Positions 36,733 to 46,686 of a stretch of DNA of 47,585 nucleotides are shown in pieces. The DNA comes from an uncultured Prochlorococcus sp. GTDB taxonomy: Bacteria > Cyanobacteriota > Cyanobacteriia > PCC-6307 > Cyanobiaceae. The translations under genes were made by a program, and so were the position numbers. The stretch is taken from positions 1 to 47,585 of the forward strand of contig CACJPB010000003.1 in the NCBI GenBank assembly GCA_902595175.1, given 5' to 3'. The stretch's first letter is position 1, and every line of letters starts with the position of its first letter. The notes under the pieces were generated by a model. It had not been told where the DNA came from and searched no databases. It saw only the letters and a list, made by a program, of their open reading frames with translations.

Positions 36733-38253
36733 ATGATCAGCTCACACAAAGATAGTTTTTTAAAGGCTTACAAAGAAGGTAAAAATTTTATACCTATCAT
36801 TCAAACTTGGCCAGCAGATTTAGAGACTCCCTTGTCGACTTGGTTAAAATTATCATCAAAAGATTCCCATGGTGTTTTTCTTGAATCTGTTGAAGGTGGA
36901 GAAAGTTTGGGTAGGTGGAGTATTGTTGCTACTAGACCTCTTTGGGAAGCCGTTTGTTATGGAGAAGAAATAGTTAAAACTTGGAATAATGGCAAAACCG
37001 AAACACATAAAGGTGATCCTTTTGACATCTTAAAAAGTTGGACAAAGGAATATAAGTCAACCATGCTTGATGACTTACCATCAATCGGACAATTATATGG
37101 CTCTTGGGGTTATGAATTAATAAATCGAATAGAACCAAGCGTTCCAATAAATGCAATATCCGAAAATAATGTACCTTATGGCTCATGGATGTTTTTTGAT
37201 CAATTAGTTGTTTTTGATCAAATAAAAAGATGTATTACTGCAGTTGTTTATGTAGATACAACTTTTTCAAAAGAGTTCTCGATTGAAGAGTTGTATCTAA
37301 ACTCAATTTCTAAAATTCAGAAAATTAGAAATTTAATGAGAGTTCCTCTAAAAGAAAATGAGTTTTTAGATTGGAATGAAAATGAGAATCTGAATTTTGA
37401 TCTAGAAAGTAACTGGAAGAAAAAAAATTTTGAGGACGCAGTTCTCTCTGCAAAAGAATACATAAAAAAGGGAGATATCTTCCAAATAGTTTTAAGTCAG
37501 AGATTCCAAACTCAAGTCAATAATGATCCCTTTAATTTATATAGAAGTTTGAGGATGGTTAATCCATCTCCATACATGTCATTTTTTGATTTTGGCTCAT
37601 GGTTCCTGATAGGTTCGAGTCCTGAAGTAATGGTGAAAGCCGAAAAAAATAAAAATAATCAGATTGTTGCAAGCTTAAGACCAATAGCTGGCACAAGGCC
37701 TAGAGGTATTGATAATCAACAAGACTTGGAATTAGAAAAGGATTTATTAAGAGATCCAAAAGAGATAGCTGAGCATGTAATGCTAATTGATCTTGGAAGA
37801 AATGATCTTGGAAGAGTTTGTGAAATTGGTACTGTGACGGTCAAGGATTTAATGGTTATTGAGAAATATTCACATGTTATGCATATAGTTAGTGAAGTTG
37901 AGGGAATCTTAAAAAATGATGCTGATGTATGGGATTTGCTAAAAGCATCTTTTCCCGCTGGGACAGTAACAGGTGCACCAAAAATAAGAGCTATGCAATT
38001 GATTAAGCACTTTGAAAAAGATGCTAGAGGACCTTATGCCGGTGTTTACGGATCTATTGATATTAATGGTGCATTAAATACGGCAATTACCATAAGAACT
38101 ATGATAGTTAAACCCTCAAGAGATGGAAAATATAATGTATCAGTTCAGGCAGGTGCTGGAATAGTTGCTGATTCTTTTCCTGAAAATGAATATCAAGAAA
38201 CAATTAATAAAGCAAAGGGGATATTAAAAGCAATAGCCTGTTTGGATAAATAA
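36733..38253 (+). CDS. trpE: Anthranilate synthase component I
   Basis: TrpE, with a TrpG glutaminase encoded elsewhere, turns chorismate into anthranilate, the first step of tryptophan synthesis. The 506-residue protein has the chorismate-binding block: GDIFQIVLSQRF, PSPYMSFFDF, LRPIAGTRPRG, LIDLGRNDLGRV and PAGTVTGAPKIRAM. An N-terminal LESVEGGESLGRWSIV fits the feedback-binding region of tryptophan-sensitive enzymes. A near-consensus promoter lies just upstream. The stop codon abuts the gshA start. Confidence 0.97.
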   Translation: MISSHKDSFLKAYKEGKNFIPIIQTWPADLETPLSTWLKLSSKDSHGVFLESVEGGESLGRWSIVATRPLWEAVCYGEEIVKTWNNGKTETHKGDPFDILKSWTKEYKSTMLDDLPSIGQLYGSWGYELINRIEPSVPINAISENNVPYGSWMFFDQLVVFDQIKRCITAVVYVDTTFSKEFSIEELYLNSISKIQKIRNLMRVPLKENEFLDWNENENLNFDLESNWKKKNFEDAVLSAKEYIKKGDIFQIVLSQRFQTQVNNDPFNLYRSLRMVNPSPYMSFFDFGSWFLIGSSPEVMVKAEKNKNNQIVASLRPIAGTRPRGIDNQQDLELEKDLLRDPKEIAEHVMLIDLGRNDLGRVCEIGTVTVKDLMVIEKYSHVMHIVSEVEGILKNDADVWDLLKASFPAGTVTGAPKIRAMQLIKHFEKDARGPYAGVYGSIDINGALNTAITIRTMIVKPSRDGKYNVSVQAGAGIVADSFPENEYQETINKAKGILKAIACLDK

Positions 38254-39372
38254 ATGAGTCAAAATAATCTTTATAAAGGTTTTGAGGTTGAACTTTTCAC
38301 AGGTTCTTTCAATTCTCATATTGGTGTTTCGGCTGAAATTGAGAAAATATTTCCTGATTTTGTAAAAGAGCCGGACAATAGAAATGTGGAATACATAACA
38401 ACACCTGAAAAAGACTACAAATTTTTATATAAGAAATTAATAACTCCAAGAAGAAAGTTAAGACGATGGTTAAACAAAAAAGAGTTAACAATCATTCCTT
38501 CATCCACTCTTTGTTTTAAACACGATATACAATTTCAAAGATCTGATATTCACAATGCTTATCATCAATTTATACAAGATAATTATGGAACCTCTATTGC
38601 AACTTCAAGTGTACATATAAACATTGGAATAGATGATTTAGATAAGCTTTTTGCGGCTATTAGACTAATAAGATCTGAGGCTGCTTTATATCTATCCCTA
38701 AGTGCTAGTTCACCTTTTTTAAATAATAAAATTACGGAGCATCACTCTCAGAGATGGATGCAGTTTCCTAAAACACCAAGTAAGGTTCCTTTTTTTGTAA
38801 ATCATAAATCTTATATCGATTGGATCGAGGGAAATATAGCTAATAAAAATATGCAAAATATCAGGCATTTTTGGTCTTCAATCCGACCAAATGGTCCCCA
38901 AAGACCTTTAATTCTTGATCGTTTGGAATTAAGAATTTGTGATTTTGTACACGATATTAATTTGCTTTTAGGGATAACGGCCATGATAGAACTAAGGATT
39001 CTAAATCTTTTTGAAAATATGAATTCTTTAGATCCTTTGAATGTTAGTTTTTTTTCAATTGATAAATTATCAGAAATATGTGATCAAAATGAAACTAATG
39101 CTGCTAAAGATAGTCTGAATTCAGAATTAATACACTGGCAAGATGGCAAAAAAGTTATTTGTAGAGAGTGGATTCAAAACTTATTATCAGATTTGTCATC
39201 GACAGCAGAAAAATTCAGTATGCAACATCTTTTGAATCCTATCTATAAAGTCCTTGAAGAAGGTAATCAATCTATGAAATGGATAAAACAATACGAAAAA
39301 GGTCTTTCTATTGATCAAATAATGAAAATTTCTATCGAAGATATGATTAGGAGTGAAGGCGTAAATGTTTGA
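38254..39372 (+). CDS. gshA: Glutamate-cysteine ligase, cyanobacterial type
   Basis: Joins glutamate and cysteine, the first and usually limiting step of glutathione synthesis. The 372-residue protein has the features of the cyanobacterial and proteobacterial short GshA: KGFEVELF at the N-terminus with a metal-binding Glu, SSVHINIGIDD, RLIRSEAALYLSLSASSPF and RPNGPQRPLILDRLELRI. Identity is from these motifs, remembered rather than aligned. It starts directly after the trpE stop, so the two are co-transcribed although their pathways are unrelated. Confidence 0.85.
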   Translation: MSQNNLYKGFEVELFTGSFNSHIGVSAEIEKIFPDFVKEPDNRNVEYITTPEKDYKFLYKKLITPRRKLRRWLNKKELTIIPSSTLCFKHDIQFQRSDIHNAYHQFIQDNYGTSIATSSVHINIGIDDLDKLFAAIRLIRSEAALYLSLSASSPFLNNKITEHHSQRWMQFPKTPSKVPFFVNHKSYIDWIEGNIANKNMQNIRHFWSSIRPNGPQRPLILDRLELRICDFVHDINLLLGITAMIELRILNLFENMNSLDPLNVSFFSIDKLSEICDQNETNAAKDSLNSELIHWQDGKKVICREWIQNLLSDLSSTAEKFSMQHLLNPIYKVLEEGNQSMKWIKQYEKGLSIDQIMKISIEDMIRSEGVNV

Positions 39373-39425
39373 TTATTTAAATAAACTTTTAATCTGAACA
39401 TTTTCACTTGTGACATAATGATTAT

Positions 39426-42395
39426 ATGGAATCTTTTCGACAGATAAAAAACAATAACGTGGATCTGATAAGTAACAATGATCCACTTGATAAAAATCGT
39501 CTTTTAATAGAAGATTTATGGGAATCTGTACTCAGAGAAGAATGCCCAGATGATCAAGCAGAGAGATTGATACAGCTTAAAGAATTAAGTTATTCAAAAC
39601 AAATTGATGGTGATAGTTCAAAAACTTTTAAAAATGAAATAGTTGAAATAATAAATTCTATGGATTTAGCAGAATCCATTTCAGCAGCAAGGGCGTTTTC
39701 ATTGTATTTTCAACTCGTGAATATTTTGGAACAAAGAGTTGAGGAAGATAGATATATTCAAAGCTTTACTAATAAGGATGTTCAAAAATCGCCCGATAAT
39801 CTTGATCCTTTTGCTCCAGCATTGGCTAGGCAAAATGCTCCAGTAACTTTTAGAGAATTATTTTACAGGCTGAGGAAGTTAAATGTACCACCCGGAAAAT
39901 TAGAAGAGTTATTGCAGGAAATGGATATCCGCTTGGTGTTTACTGCACATCCAACTGAGATAGTAAGACATACGATTAGACATAAGCAAACTAGAGTGGC
40001 CAACTTATTAAAAAAAATACAGATTGAGCAATTTCTAACAAAAGAAGAAAAAAATTCTCTAAAGACCCAATTAAAAGAGGAAGTAAGACTTTGGTGGAGA
40101 ACAGATGAATTGCATCAATTTAAACCTTCAGTTTTGGACGAAGTAGATTATTCCTTGCATTATTTTCAGCAAGTTTTATTTAATGCGATGCCTCAATTGA
40201 GGATTAGGATCACTGAAGCACTTACTGAAAATTATCCAGATGTTCAGTTGCCCTCAGAATCTTTTTGTAATTTTGGTTCTTGGGTAGGCTCCGATAGGGA
40301 CGGTAATCCATCGGTTACTCCTGAGATAACATGGAGAACTGCTTGCTACCAAAGGCAGTTGATGTTGGAAAGATATATTATTGCCTCATCAAATCTTAGA
40401 GATCAATTAAGTGTCTCGATGCAATGGAGTCAAGTCAGTTCTTCTTTATTAGAGTCACTCGAAACCGACAGGGTTAAGTTCCCAGAGATCTATGAAGCCA
40501 GGGCTACAAGATATAGATCAGAACCTTACAGATTAAAATTTAGTTATATTTTAGAAAAATTAAGGTTAACACAAGAAAGAAATAATTTATTAGCTGATAA
40601 TGGCTGGAAATTGGACTTAGAGGGAGAAATTGATGACAAAAATCCAGATAAAGTTGAAAAATTATATTATAAATCTGTAAACGAATTTACTTATGATCTC
40701 GAATTAATTAAAAATAGCCTGATTAGTACAGATTTAACTTGTGAGTCTTTAGATACCTTACTTACTCAGGTTCATATTTTTGGATTTTCTTTAGCAAGTT
40801 TAGATATTCGTCAAGAGAGTACAAGGCATAGTGACGCTATACAAGAGCTTACAAATTATCTTGATTTATCTGTGCAATATGACCAAATGTCTGAGGAAGA
40901 AAAAATTAAATGGCTTACAGATGAATTAAATACAAAAAGGCCTTTAATTCCATCTGATGTCAACTGGACAAAAACTACAGAAGAAACCTTTTCAGTTTTT
41001 AAAATGGTTAAAAGATTACAGCAAGAATTTGGAAGTCGCATTTGTCATTCTTATGTAATTTCAATGAGTCATAGTGCATCTGATTTGCTTGAAGTGCTCT
41101 TACTGGCAAAAGAAATGGGACTTCTTGATCAAAATTCACAAAAGTCAAAATTATTAGTTGTTCCTCTTTTTGAAACTGTAGAAGACCTTAAAAGAGCACC
41201 AGAAGTAATGGAAAAGTTGTTTAAATTAGATTTCTACAGATCATTATTGCCAAAAGTGGGAGAATCTTTTAAACCTCTGCAAGAATTAATGCTTGGATAC
41301 TCTGATAGCAATAAAGATTCGGGGTTTGTTTCAAGTAATTGGGAAATTCATAGAGCCCAAATAGCTCTTCAAAATCTTGCAGGTAGAAATAAGATTTTGT
41401 TAAGACTTTTTCATGGAAGAGGTGGTTCTGTAGGGAGAGGAGGAGGACCAGCCTATCAGGCAATATTGGCCCAACCAAGTGGCACTTTAAAAGGACGAAT
41501 AAAAATAACAGAACAAGGTGAAGTTTTAGCTTCTAAATATAGTCTTCCGGAACTAGCTTTGTACAATCTTGAGACGGTCACTACAGCGGTAATTCAAAAT
41601 AGTTTGGTCAACAATAGACTTGATGCTACTCCAGAATGGAATCAATTAATGTCCAGGTTGGCTGAAACATCAAGGTCTCACTACAGAAAATTAGTGCATG
41701 AGAATCCTGATTTGTTAAATTTCTTTCAAGAGGTCACTCCAATAGAAGAAATAAGTAAATTACAGATATCTAGTAGGCCTGCTAGAAGAAAAAAAGGTGC
41801 AAAAGATTTGTCAAGTTTAAGAGCTATTCCATGGGTATTTGGTTGGACACAAAGTAGATTTCTTTTGCCAAGTTGGTTTGGAGTAGGCACTGCATTATCA
41901 ACTGAATTAAATTCTGATCCGCAAGAAATTGAATTATTAAGGGTTCTGCATCAAAGATGGCCATTTTTCAGGATGCTTATATCTAAGGTAGAGATGACAT
42001 TATCTAAGGTGGATCTGGAAGTTGCTAGATATTATGTTGATACTCTTGGCAGTAAGGAAAATAAAGATTCTTTTGATGATATTTTTAAAGTAATTTCTAA
42101 AGAATATAATCTTACAAAATCTTTAATACTTGAAATTACTGGTAAAAAGTTGCTTCTCGAATCTGATAAGGACTTGAAATCATCAGTCAGCTTGAGAAAT
42201 AAGACAATTATACCTTTGGGCTTTTTGCAGGTTTCACTTTTAAGAAGATTAAGAGACCAGACTAGACAACCCCCAATAAGTGAATTTATCATTGATAAAG
42301 ATGAATCTAGAAGAGCTTACAGTAGAAGCGAACTATTGAGGGGGGCACTTTTAACTATTAATGGAATTGCAGCAGGTATGAGAAATACAGGTTGA
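39426..42395 (+). CDS. ppc: Phosphoenolpyruvate carboxylase
   Basis: Carboxylates PEP to oxaloacetate, refilling the TCA branch that leads through Icd to 2-oxoglutarate. The 989-residue length is typical for cyanobacteria. The catalytic His is in [13 protein letters not shown] near residue 175, the glycine loop [13 protein letters not shown] is near residue 668, and [15 protein letters not shown] follows. The C-terminus [11 protein letters not shown] is the conserved family end. The plant-type N-terminal phosphorylation site is absent, as expected in bacteria. Confidence 0.98.
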   Translation: MESFRQIKNNNVDLISNNDPLDKNRLLIEDLWESVLREECPDDQAERLIQLKELSYSKQIDGDSSKTFKNEIVEIINSMDLAESISAARAFSLYFQLVNILEQRVEEDRYIQSFTNKDVQKSPDNLDPFAPALARQNAPVTFRELFYRLRKLNVPPGKLEELLQEMDIRLVFTAHPTEIVRHTIRHKQTRVANLLKKIQIEQFLTKEEKNSLKTQLKEEVRLWWRTDELHQFKPSVLDEVDYSLHYFQQVLFNAMPQLRIRITEALTENYPDVQLPSESFCNFGSWVGSDRDGNPSVTPEITWRTACYQRQLMLERYIIASSNLRDQLSVSMQWSQVSSSLLESLETDRVKFPEIYEARATRYRSEPYRLKFSYILEKLRLTQERNNLLADNGWKLDLEGEIDDKNPDKVEKLYYKSVNEFTYDLELIKNSLISTDLTCESLDTLLTQVHIFGFSLASLDIRQESTRHSDAIQELTNYLDLSVQYDQMSEEEKIKWLTDELNTKRPLIPSDVNWTKTTEETFSVFKMVKRLQQEFGSRICHSYVISMSHSASDLLEVLLLAKEMGLLDQNSQKSKLLVVPLFETVEDLKRAPEVMEKLFKLDFYRSLLPKVGESFKPLQELMLGYSDSNKDSGFVSSNWEIHRAQIALQNLAGRNKILLRLFHGRGGSVGRGGGPAYQAILAQPSGTLKGRIKITEQGEVLASKYSLPELALYNLETVTTAVIQNSLVNNRLDATPEWNQLMSRLAETSRSHYRKLVHENPDLLNFFQEVTPIEEISKLQISSRPARRKKGAKDLSSLRAIPWVFGWTQSRFLLPSWFGVGTALSTELNSDPQEIELLRVLHQRWPFFRMLISKVEMTLSKVDLEVARYYVDTLGSKENKDSFDDIFKVISKEYNLTKSLILEITGKKLLLESDKDLKSSVSLRNKTIIPLGFLQVSLLRRLRDQTRQPPISEFIIDKDESRRAYSRSELLRGALLTINGIAAGMRNTG

Positions 42396-42398
42396 TAA

Positions 42399-42845
42399 TT
42401 GCAATATTTTTCTAAAAAAAAACTTGTTCTTCCAGAAGGTTATTTTGTTAACTCTTCTCAAATCCCTTTAGCTAAAGAAGTTAACAAACTTTTAGCGAAT
42501 TGTGGTTGTGAGACATTTCCAATTAAACCTCTTTCTGAGGCTATTCAGAAAAGTAATTTCTTTTTTACCATACAGGGCGAATTAAAAAATAAATTATACG
42601 GCTTTGTAAGGGTTACTTCCGATAAGGGATTGAATGCTAACTTATGGAATTTAAGTGCATTGCCTGGTAATAATCAGCAAATATATTATTCAATATTGCT
42701 TCAATTAACTCTTGAGAAAATAAATAGAGAAATGCCTGGATGCAGTGTTTCTGTACAAGCTCCAGCATCTTCTTTTGTAAGTTTAGAGGAAAATGGATTC
42801 ATACTAGATCCAAATGGAATAAGAGTAATGGGATATAAACTTTAA
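42399..42845 (+). CDS. Conserved hypothetical protein, possibly GNAT-like
   Basis: A 148-residue soluble protein starting with TTG, 3 bp behind the ppc stop. The pattern (strand LYGFVRVTSDKG, strand NLWNLSALPGN, helix YYSILLQLTLEKINREMPG, and a final FVSLEENGFILDPNGIRVMGYKL) resembles the core of a GNAT acetyltransferase, including the GF(x)n strand at the end, but the acetyl-CoA loop is not clear. I call the fold tentatively and the substrate not at all. It is probably co-transcribed with ppc. Confidence 0.55.
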   Translation: MQYFSKKKLVLPEGYFVNSSQIPLAKEVNKLLANCGCETFPIKPLSEAIQKSNFFFTIQGELKNKLYGFVRVTSDKGLNANLWNLSALPGNNQQIYYSILLQLTLEKINREMPGCSVSVQAPASSFVSLEENGFILDPNGIRVMGYKL

Positions 42846-42856
42846 AAATCATGTTA

Positions 42857-42930
42857 CGAGCATGGAGGGATTCGAACCCCCGACTCTCAGAACCGGAATC
42901 TGATGCTCTATCCAACTGAGCTACATGCCC
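42857..42930 (-). tRNA. tRNA-Arg (anticodon CCG)
   Basis: On the minus strand the acceptor GGGCATG pairs with CATGCTC (one G-U), the D arm is GCTC/GAGC, the anticodon stem TCAGA/TCTGA encloses TTCCGGT with anticodon CCG, and the T arm is GGGGG-TTCGAAT-CCCTC (one G-U). Length 74 nt, discriminator G, no encoded CCA. CCG reads CGG codons. It is divergent from recF, about 60 bp from the recF core. Confidence 0.95.
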
Positions 42931-42990
42931 TTTATTTTTTCAATTTCTTTAAAGAAAATCTAAATATTTTAAACTTAGCTAATTTAATTA

Positions 42991-44099
42991 ATGAATGCAT
43001 TAAAAAAATTTTTCTAAATAAATTAAAAATTAAAAATTTTCGGAACCATAAAAGTTTTGAAACTGATTTAACAGAGCAAAGAGCAATTGTTCTTGGAAGT
43101 AACGGTATTGGCAAGTCAAATTTACTTGAATCGGTTGAATTTTTAAGTCAATTAAAATCTAATAGAGCATTAAGTGATAAAGATTTAATAGAGAATGAGA
43201 GTGATATGGCAGTAGTCATAGGACAAATAAATTTTAAGGATGATTTAAAGTTAAATTTATTCCGAAAAGGCCCTAAAAGAATTTACGTAAATGAATCAAT
43301 CTTGAAAAAACAGAGTGAAATAAAGAATTATATTCGGAGTGTATGTTTCTGTTCTAATGATATAGATATTGTTAGAAGTGAACCAAGTTATAGAAGAACA
43401 TGGATTGATAAAGTCGTATCTCAGCTTGAACCAGTATATTTTGACCTGATAAGTAGATTTAATAGGCTTTTAAAACAAAGAAGTCATTTTTGGCGTTCAG
43501 AAAGTTTTTTTAAAACCCAATCCACGGATATTGTTGAAAGTTTTGACATTCAAATGTCAATAATAAGTACAAGAATTTTTAGGCGAAGAAGAAGAGCTCT
43601 ATTAAAAATAAAACCATATGTTGAGTATTGGCATAACTATTTAAGTAAATCTAAAGAGCAAATAAGCATAAATTATCTTTCGGGGATACAGAATATAAGT
43701 CCAGAAGAAGAAGAGGAAGAAGTTATAAGCAAAAAAATAGCAGAACAACTATTAAATCAGCGTTCAATAGAAGCATTAACTGGTAAATGTAATTTTGGCC
43801 CTCATCGTGATGATGTAGAGTTTCTTATTAATAATGTTTCAGTCAGAAAATATGGTTCATCAGGACAGCAAAGGACTTTTATCTTGGCTTTGAAGATGGC
43901 TGAACTAGATTTATTGACTAAAACATTAAATGTACCTCCAATACTTATATTGGATGATGTCTTGGCCGAATTAGATTTAACCAGGCAAAATTTGTTATTA
44001 AATTCTGTTGGTAAAAATAGTCAATGTTTTATAAGTGCAACTCATTTAGATAAATTTAATCAGTCTTTCTTAGGCTCTTCACAAATGATTCACTTATAA
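42991..44099 (+). CDS. recF: DNA replication and repair protein RecF, start and frame uncertain
   Basis: RecF binds DNA at gaps and helps load RecA. The body is intact: N-terminal FLNKLKIKNFRNHKSF, Walker A GSNGIGKSN, the SGQQRTFILALKMAEL signature and Walker B PILILDDVLAELD. The start is the problem. The RecF frame has no ATG, GTG or TTG between the tRNA and the core. The only nearby ATG (42991) reads MNALKK and then falls out of frame at A7T5 (43002-43013); one more A or T there would join it and give about 369 residues. The choices are an ATT start, slippage, a start inside the antisense of the tRNA, or a base error. Confidence 0.9.
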
Positions 44100-44151
44100 T
44101 TATGAAAATTAATTTTTTTTAGCTAATCTTAAATTCATATAAATTTCTTAA

Positions 44152-44586
44152 ATGGAAATCTACAAAAAAAGTCAAATTTTAAGTTCGTTTAGTGATGAGC
44201 AAGAATCAAGTCATCGAAGTAAACACCTTTTGTTAGAACTTTATAGATGTGATTGCGAAAAATTAAATGACGAATCCTTTTTGCGGTGTACTTTAAACAG
44301 AGCTGCTAAATTGGCAAATGCGACAGTTCTGAATTTGATAAGTAATAAATTTGAACCGCAAGGGGTTACAGCAATTGCATTACTTGCAGAATCTCATATT
44401 TCAATACATACTTGGCCTGAGTCTAATTATTCTGCAGTCGATATTTTTACATGTGGTAAAAAGATGATGCCTGAACTAGCTAGTCAATATTTGATTAAAT
44501 CATTAATGGCTAAAGAACACTCTTTGCGTGTCATTGAACGAAATCCACCTTCAACAGTCTCTAAACAGATCAGAACGGTTGTTTGA
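44152..44586 (+). CDS. speD: S-adenosylmethionine decarboxylase proenzyme
   Basis: SpeD decarboxylates SAM to provide the aminopropyl donor for spermidine. It is made as a proenzyme that cuts itself between E80 and S81 in LAESHISIHTWPE, turning S81 into the pyruvoyl cofactor. The other catalytic residues are H86 and C101, at the same +5 and +20 spacing from the serine as in well-studied short bacterial SpeD. The 144-residue length is normal, with a slightly long N-terminus. It converges with larE with 6 bp between the stops. Confidence 0.95.
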   Translation: MEIYKKSQILSSFSDEQESSHRSKHLLLELYRCDCEKLNDESFLRCTLNRAAKLANATVLNLISNKFEPQGVTAIALLAESHISIHTWPESNYSAVDIFTCGKKMMPELASQYLIKSLMAKEHSLRVIERNPPSTVSKQIRTVV

Positions 44587-44592
44587 TAATAT

Positions 44593-45438
44593 TTATCTAT
44601 TTAATTTTCCGCTCACTAGTCCCTCAAGATCCAAACTTGTGCAGTTAAATCCTAAATTAGAAAAATATTGAACTAACTCACTAAAATTATATTTGTTAAA
44701 AAAATCCTTTAATTCACCTTGGGGAATTTCTATCCTTGCAGTTGAACCTTGACATCTAACTCTAACCTCTGATAAACCACATTCTTTAAGATATTCTTCT
44801 GCTTTCTCAACCATTTTTAGCCTCTCACTAGTTATTTCATGGCCATAAGGAAATCTTGATGATAAGCAAGGTTGAGCAGGTTTATCCCACCACGGAAAAC
44901 CTAATGCTCTTGATATATCCCTAATGTCTTGTTTTGAGATTTTAAATTTTGCGAGGGGAGAGATAACTCCTGCTTGTTTTGAGGCTTGGATACCAGGTCT
45001 GTAATCTTTAAGATCGTCCAGATTGACTCCATCTAAAACATTCTTGCAATTAAGTTTTTTTGAGAGGAAGGTTGTATGTTTGTGAAGCTCTTTTTTGCAT
45101 GCAAAGCACCTATCCTTGGGATTTTTACTGTAACTTGATTGGTCTAATTCTGATGTTTTAATTTCTAAATGCTTTACTCCAATCCATTTTGCTTGCCTTC
45201 TCGCTTCTTCAAGAAGAGTATTGGCTAATGCAGGAGAAATACCCGTAATAGCGATTGCTTTACTACCTAATTGCTCGAACGCTAATGATGCTACTAATGT
45301 ACTGTCAACTCCTCCGGAATAAGCAATACAAACACTATCAAGATTCTTAATGTATCTTCTAATTGTATAAAGCTTTTCGCTTTGTTCATCAGAGAGAATT
45401 TCTAGTTGATTGAACATGCTAATTACTTTAAAATTCAA
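44593..45438 (-). CDS. larE: LarE-like ATP-dependent sulfur transferase
   Basis: A PP-loop ATPase of 281 residues. The adenylation motif is SGGVDS at 41-46. In characterised organisms LarE supplies sulfur for the nickel-pincer cofactor of lactate racemase. This copy has three cysteines, C111 and C114 (RCFACKKEL) and C191 (QPCLSSRFPYG), which fits LarE forms that hold a 4Fe-4S cluster rather than the single sacrificial-cysteine type. The ATG at 45438 or the one at 45417 (MFNQLEIL) may be the start. larB and larC are not in the window, so the target in this organism is open. Confidence 0.82.
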   Translation of the reverse strand: MNFKVISMFNQLEILSDEQSEKLYTIRRYIKNLDSVCIAYSGGVDSTLVASLAFEQLGSKAIAITGISPALANTLLEEARRQAKWIGVKHLEIKTSELDQSSYSKNPKDRCFACKKELHKHTTFLSKKLNCKNVLDGVNLDDLKDYRPGIQASKQAGVISPLAKFKISKQDIRDISRALGFPWWDKPAQPCLSSRFPYGHEITSERLKMVEKAEEYLKECGLSEVRVRCQGSTARIEIPQGELKDFFNKYNFSELVQYFSNLGFNCTSLDLEGLVSGKLNR

Positions 45439-45525
45439 ATTACCTATGAATAGGTTAAATTTATTATTAAATCTTTAATAATATTTTTTTTTATATATTA
45501 GATTAAATTTATTAATTTTGTTCAA

Positions 45526-46686
45526 TTGACTAATACGAGTAGAAATAGAGGAATTGGAATTGTCACAGCAAGTGACAGTCAAGAGAGATCAAAAGGTCAA
45601 TTACATATTTATGATGGAGAGGGTAAGGGAAAAAGTCAGGCTGCATTGGGAGTAGTTCTCAGGACAATAGGATTAGGAATATGCGAAAAAAGACAGTCAA
45701 GAGTTTTACTTCTAAGATTTTTAAAAGGACCTGAGAGGCCTTATGACGAAGATTCAGCTATAGAGGCTTTACAAAGAGGGTTTCCACATTTAATTGACCA
45801 TGTAAGGACAGGAAGATCTGAATTCTTTACTGCTGAACAAGTGACAAAGTTTGATGTTGGTGAGGCTGAAAGAGGTTGGAATATTGCTAAAGGAGCAATT
45901 GCTAGTTCTCTTTATTCTGTAGTTGTACTCGATGAGTTGAATCCAGTTCTTGATTTAGGAATGCTTGATATCAATGAAGTCATTGATTCTCTTGAAAATC
46001 GTCCAGATGGATTAGAAATAATTATTACTGGGAGGGCGGCCCCATCCTCTCTGGTAAGAATATCTCAACTCCATTCAGAAATGAGACCACGTTTGATCGG
46101 AAATTTATTAGAACCAACCAGACAAAGTAGTTCTAGTGGTGGAATTGAGATTTATACAGGTGAAGGAAAGGGGAAATCCACAAGTGCACTCGGTAAGGCT
46201 CTTCAAGCTATCGGAAAAGGAATATCTCAAGATAAAAGTCATAGAGTTTTAATATTACAGTGGTTAAAAGGTGGGAATGGTTATACCGAAGATGCTGCCA
46301 TAGAAGCTTTGAGAGAGAGTTACCCGCATTTAGTCGATCATTTGCGTTCAGGCAGAGATGCCATAGTATGGAGAGGTCAGCAACAACCAATTGACTACAT
46401 TGAGGCTGAAAGAGCATGGGAAATTGCTAAAGCTGCGATTTTGTCTGGTTTGTATAAGACAATTATTTTAGATGAATTGAATCCAACTGTTGATTTAGAG
46501 TTGCTACCTGTGGAATCAATACATCAAACTCTCTTAAAAAAACCAGCAGATACAGAAGTTGTAATTACTGGGAGGTGTAAAAATGAACCTTCATACTTTG
46601 AACTAGCTGATGTTTATTCTGAAATGGTTTGTCATAAGCATTATGCAAATGTTGGAGTTAATTTGAAAAGAGGGGTAGATTACTAA
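45526..46686 (+). CDS. Tandem-domain cob(I)yrinic acid a,c-diamide adenosyltransferase-like protein
   Basis: Two copies of a CobO/BtuR-type P-loop domain in one 386-residue chain. Copy 1 has IYDGEGKGKSQ (P-loop 31-38) and VVLDELNP (133-140); copy 2 has IYTGEGKGKST (P-loop 212-219) and IILDELNP (313-320). Matching segments continue (GFPHLIDHVRTGR against SYPHLVDHLRSGR), so it is an internal duplication. Single-domain enzymes work as dimers, so this could be a pseudo-dimer for making adenosylcobamide. A TTG start gives MTNTSRNRG; no better start exists. It is divergent from larE, and its stop abuts that of the MoeB-like gene. Confidence 0.85.
   Translation: MTNTSRNRGIGIVTASDSQERSKGQLHIYDGEGKGKSQAALGVVLRTIGLGICEKRQSRVLLLRFLKGPERPYDEDSAIEALQRGFPHLIDHVRTGRSEFFTAEQVTKFDVGEAERGWNIAKGAIASSLYSVVVLDELNPVLDLGMLDINEVIDSLENRPDGLEIIITGRAAPSSLVRISQLHSEMRPRLIGNLLEPTRQSSSSGGIEIYTGEGKGKSTSALGKALQAIGKGISQDKSHRVLILQWLKGGNGYTEDAAIEALRESYPHLVDHLRSGRDAIVWRGQQQPIDYIEAERAWEIAKAAILSGLYKTIILDELNPTVDLELLPVESIHQTLLKKPADTEVVITGRCKNEPSYFELADVYSEMVCHKHYANVGVNLKRGVDY

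Noticed and set aside
42903-42990. ATG at 42903 as the recF start
   Set aside because: It lies inside the antisense of tRNA-Arg and would add a tRNA-derived peptide. I kept it only as one of the possible explanations for the missing start codon.
45463-45482. 9 bp inverted repeat ATTATTAAA/TTTAATAAT followed by a T run between larE and the CobO-like gene
   Set aside because: The stem is only A-T pairs and the loop is 2 nt, so it would be unstable. It lies between divergent genes where no terminator is expected and is likely a chance product of base composition.
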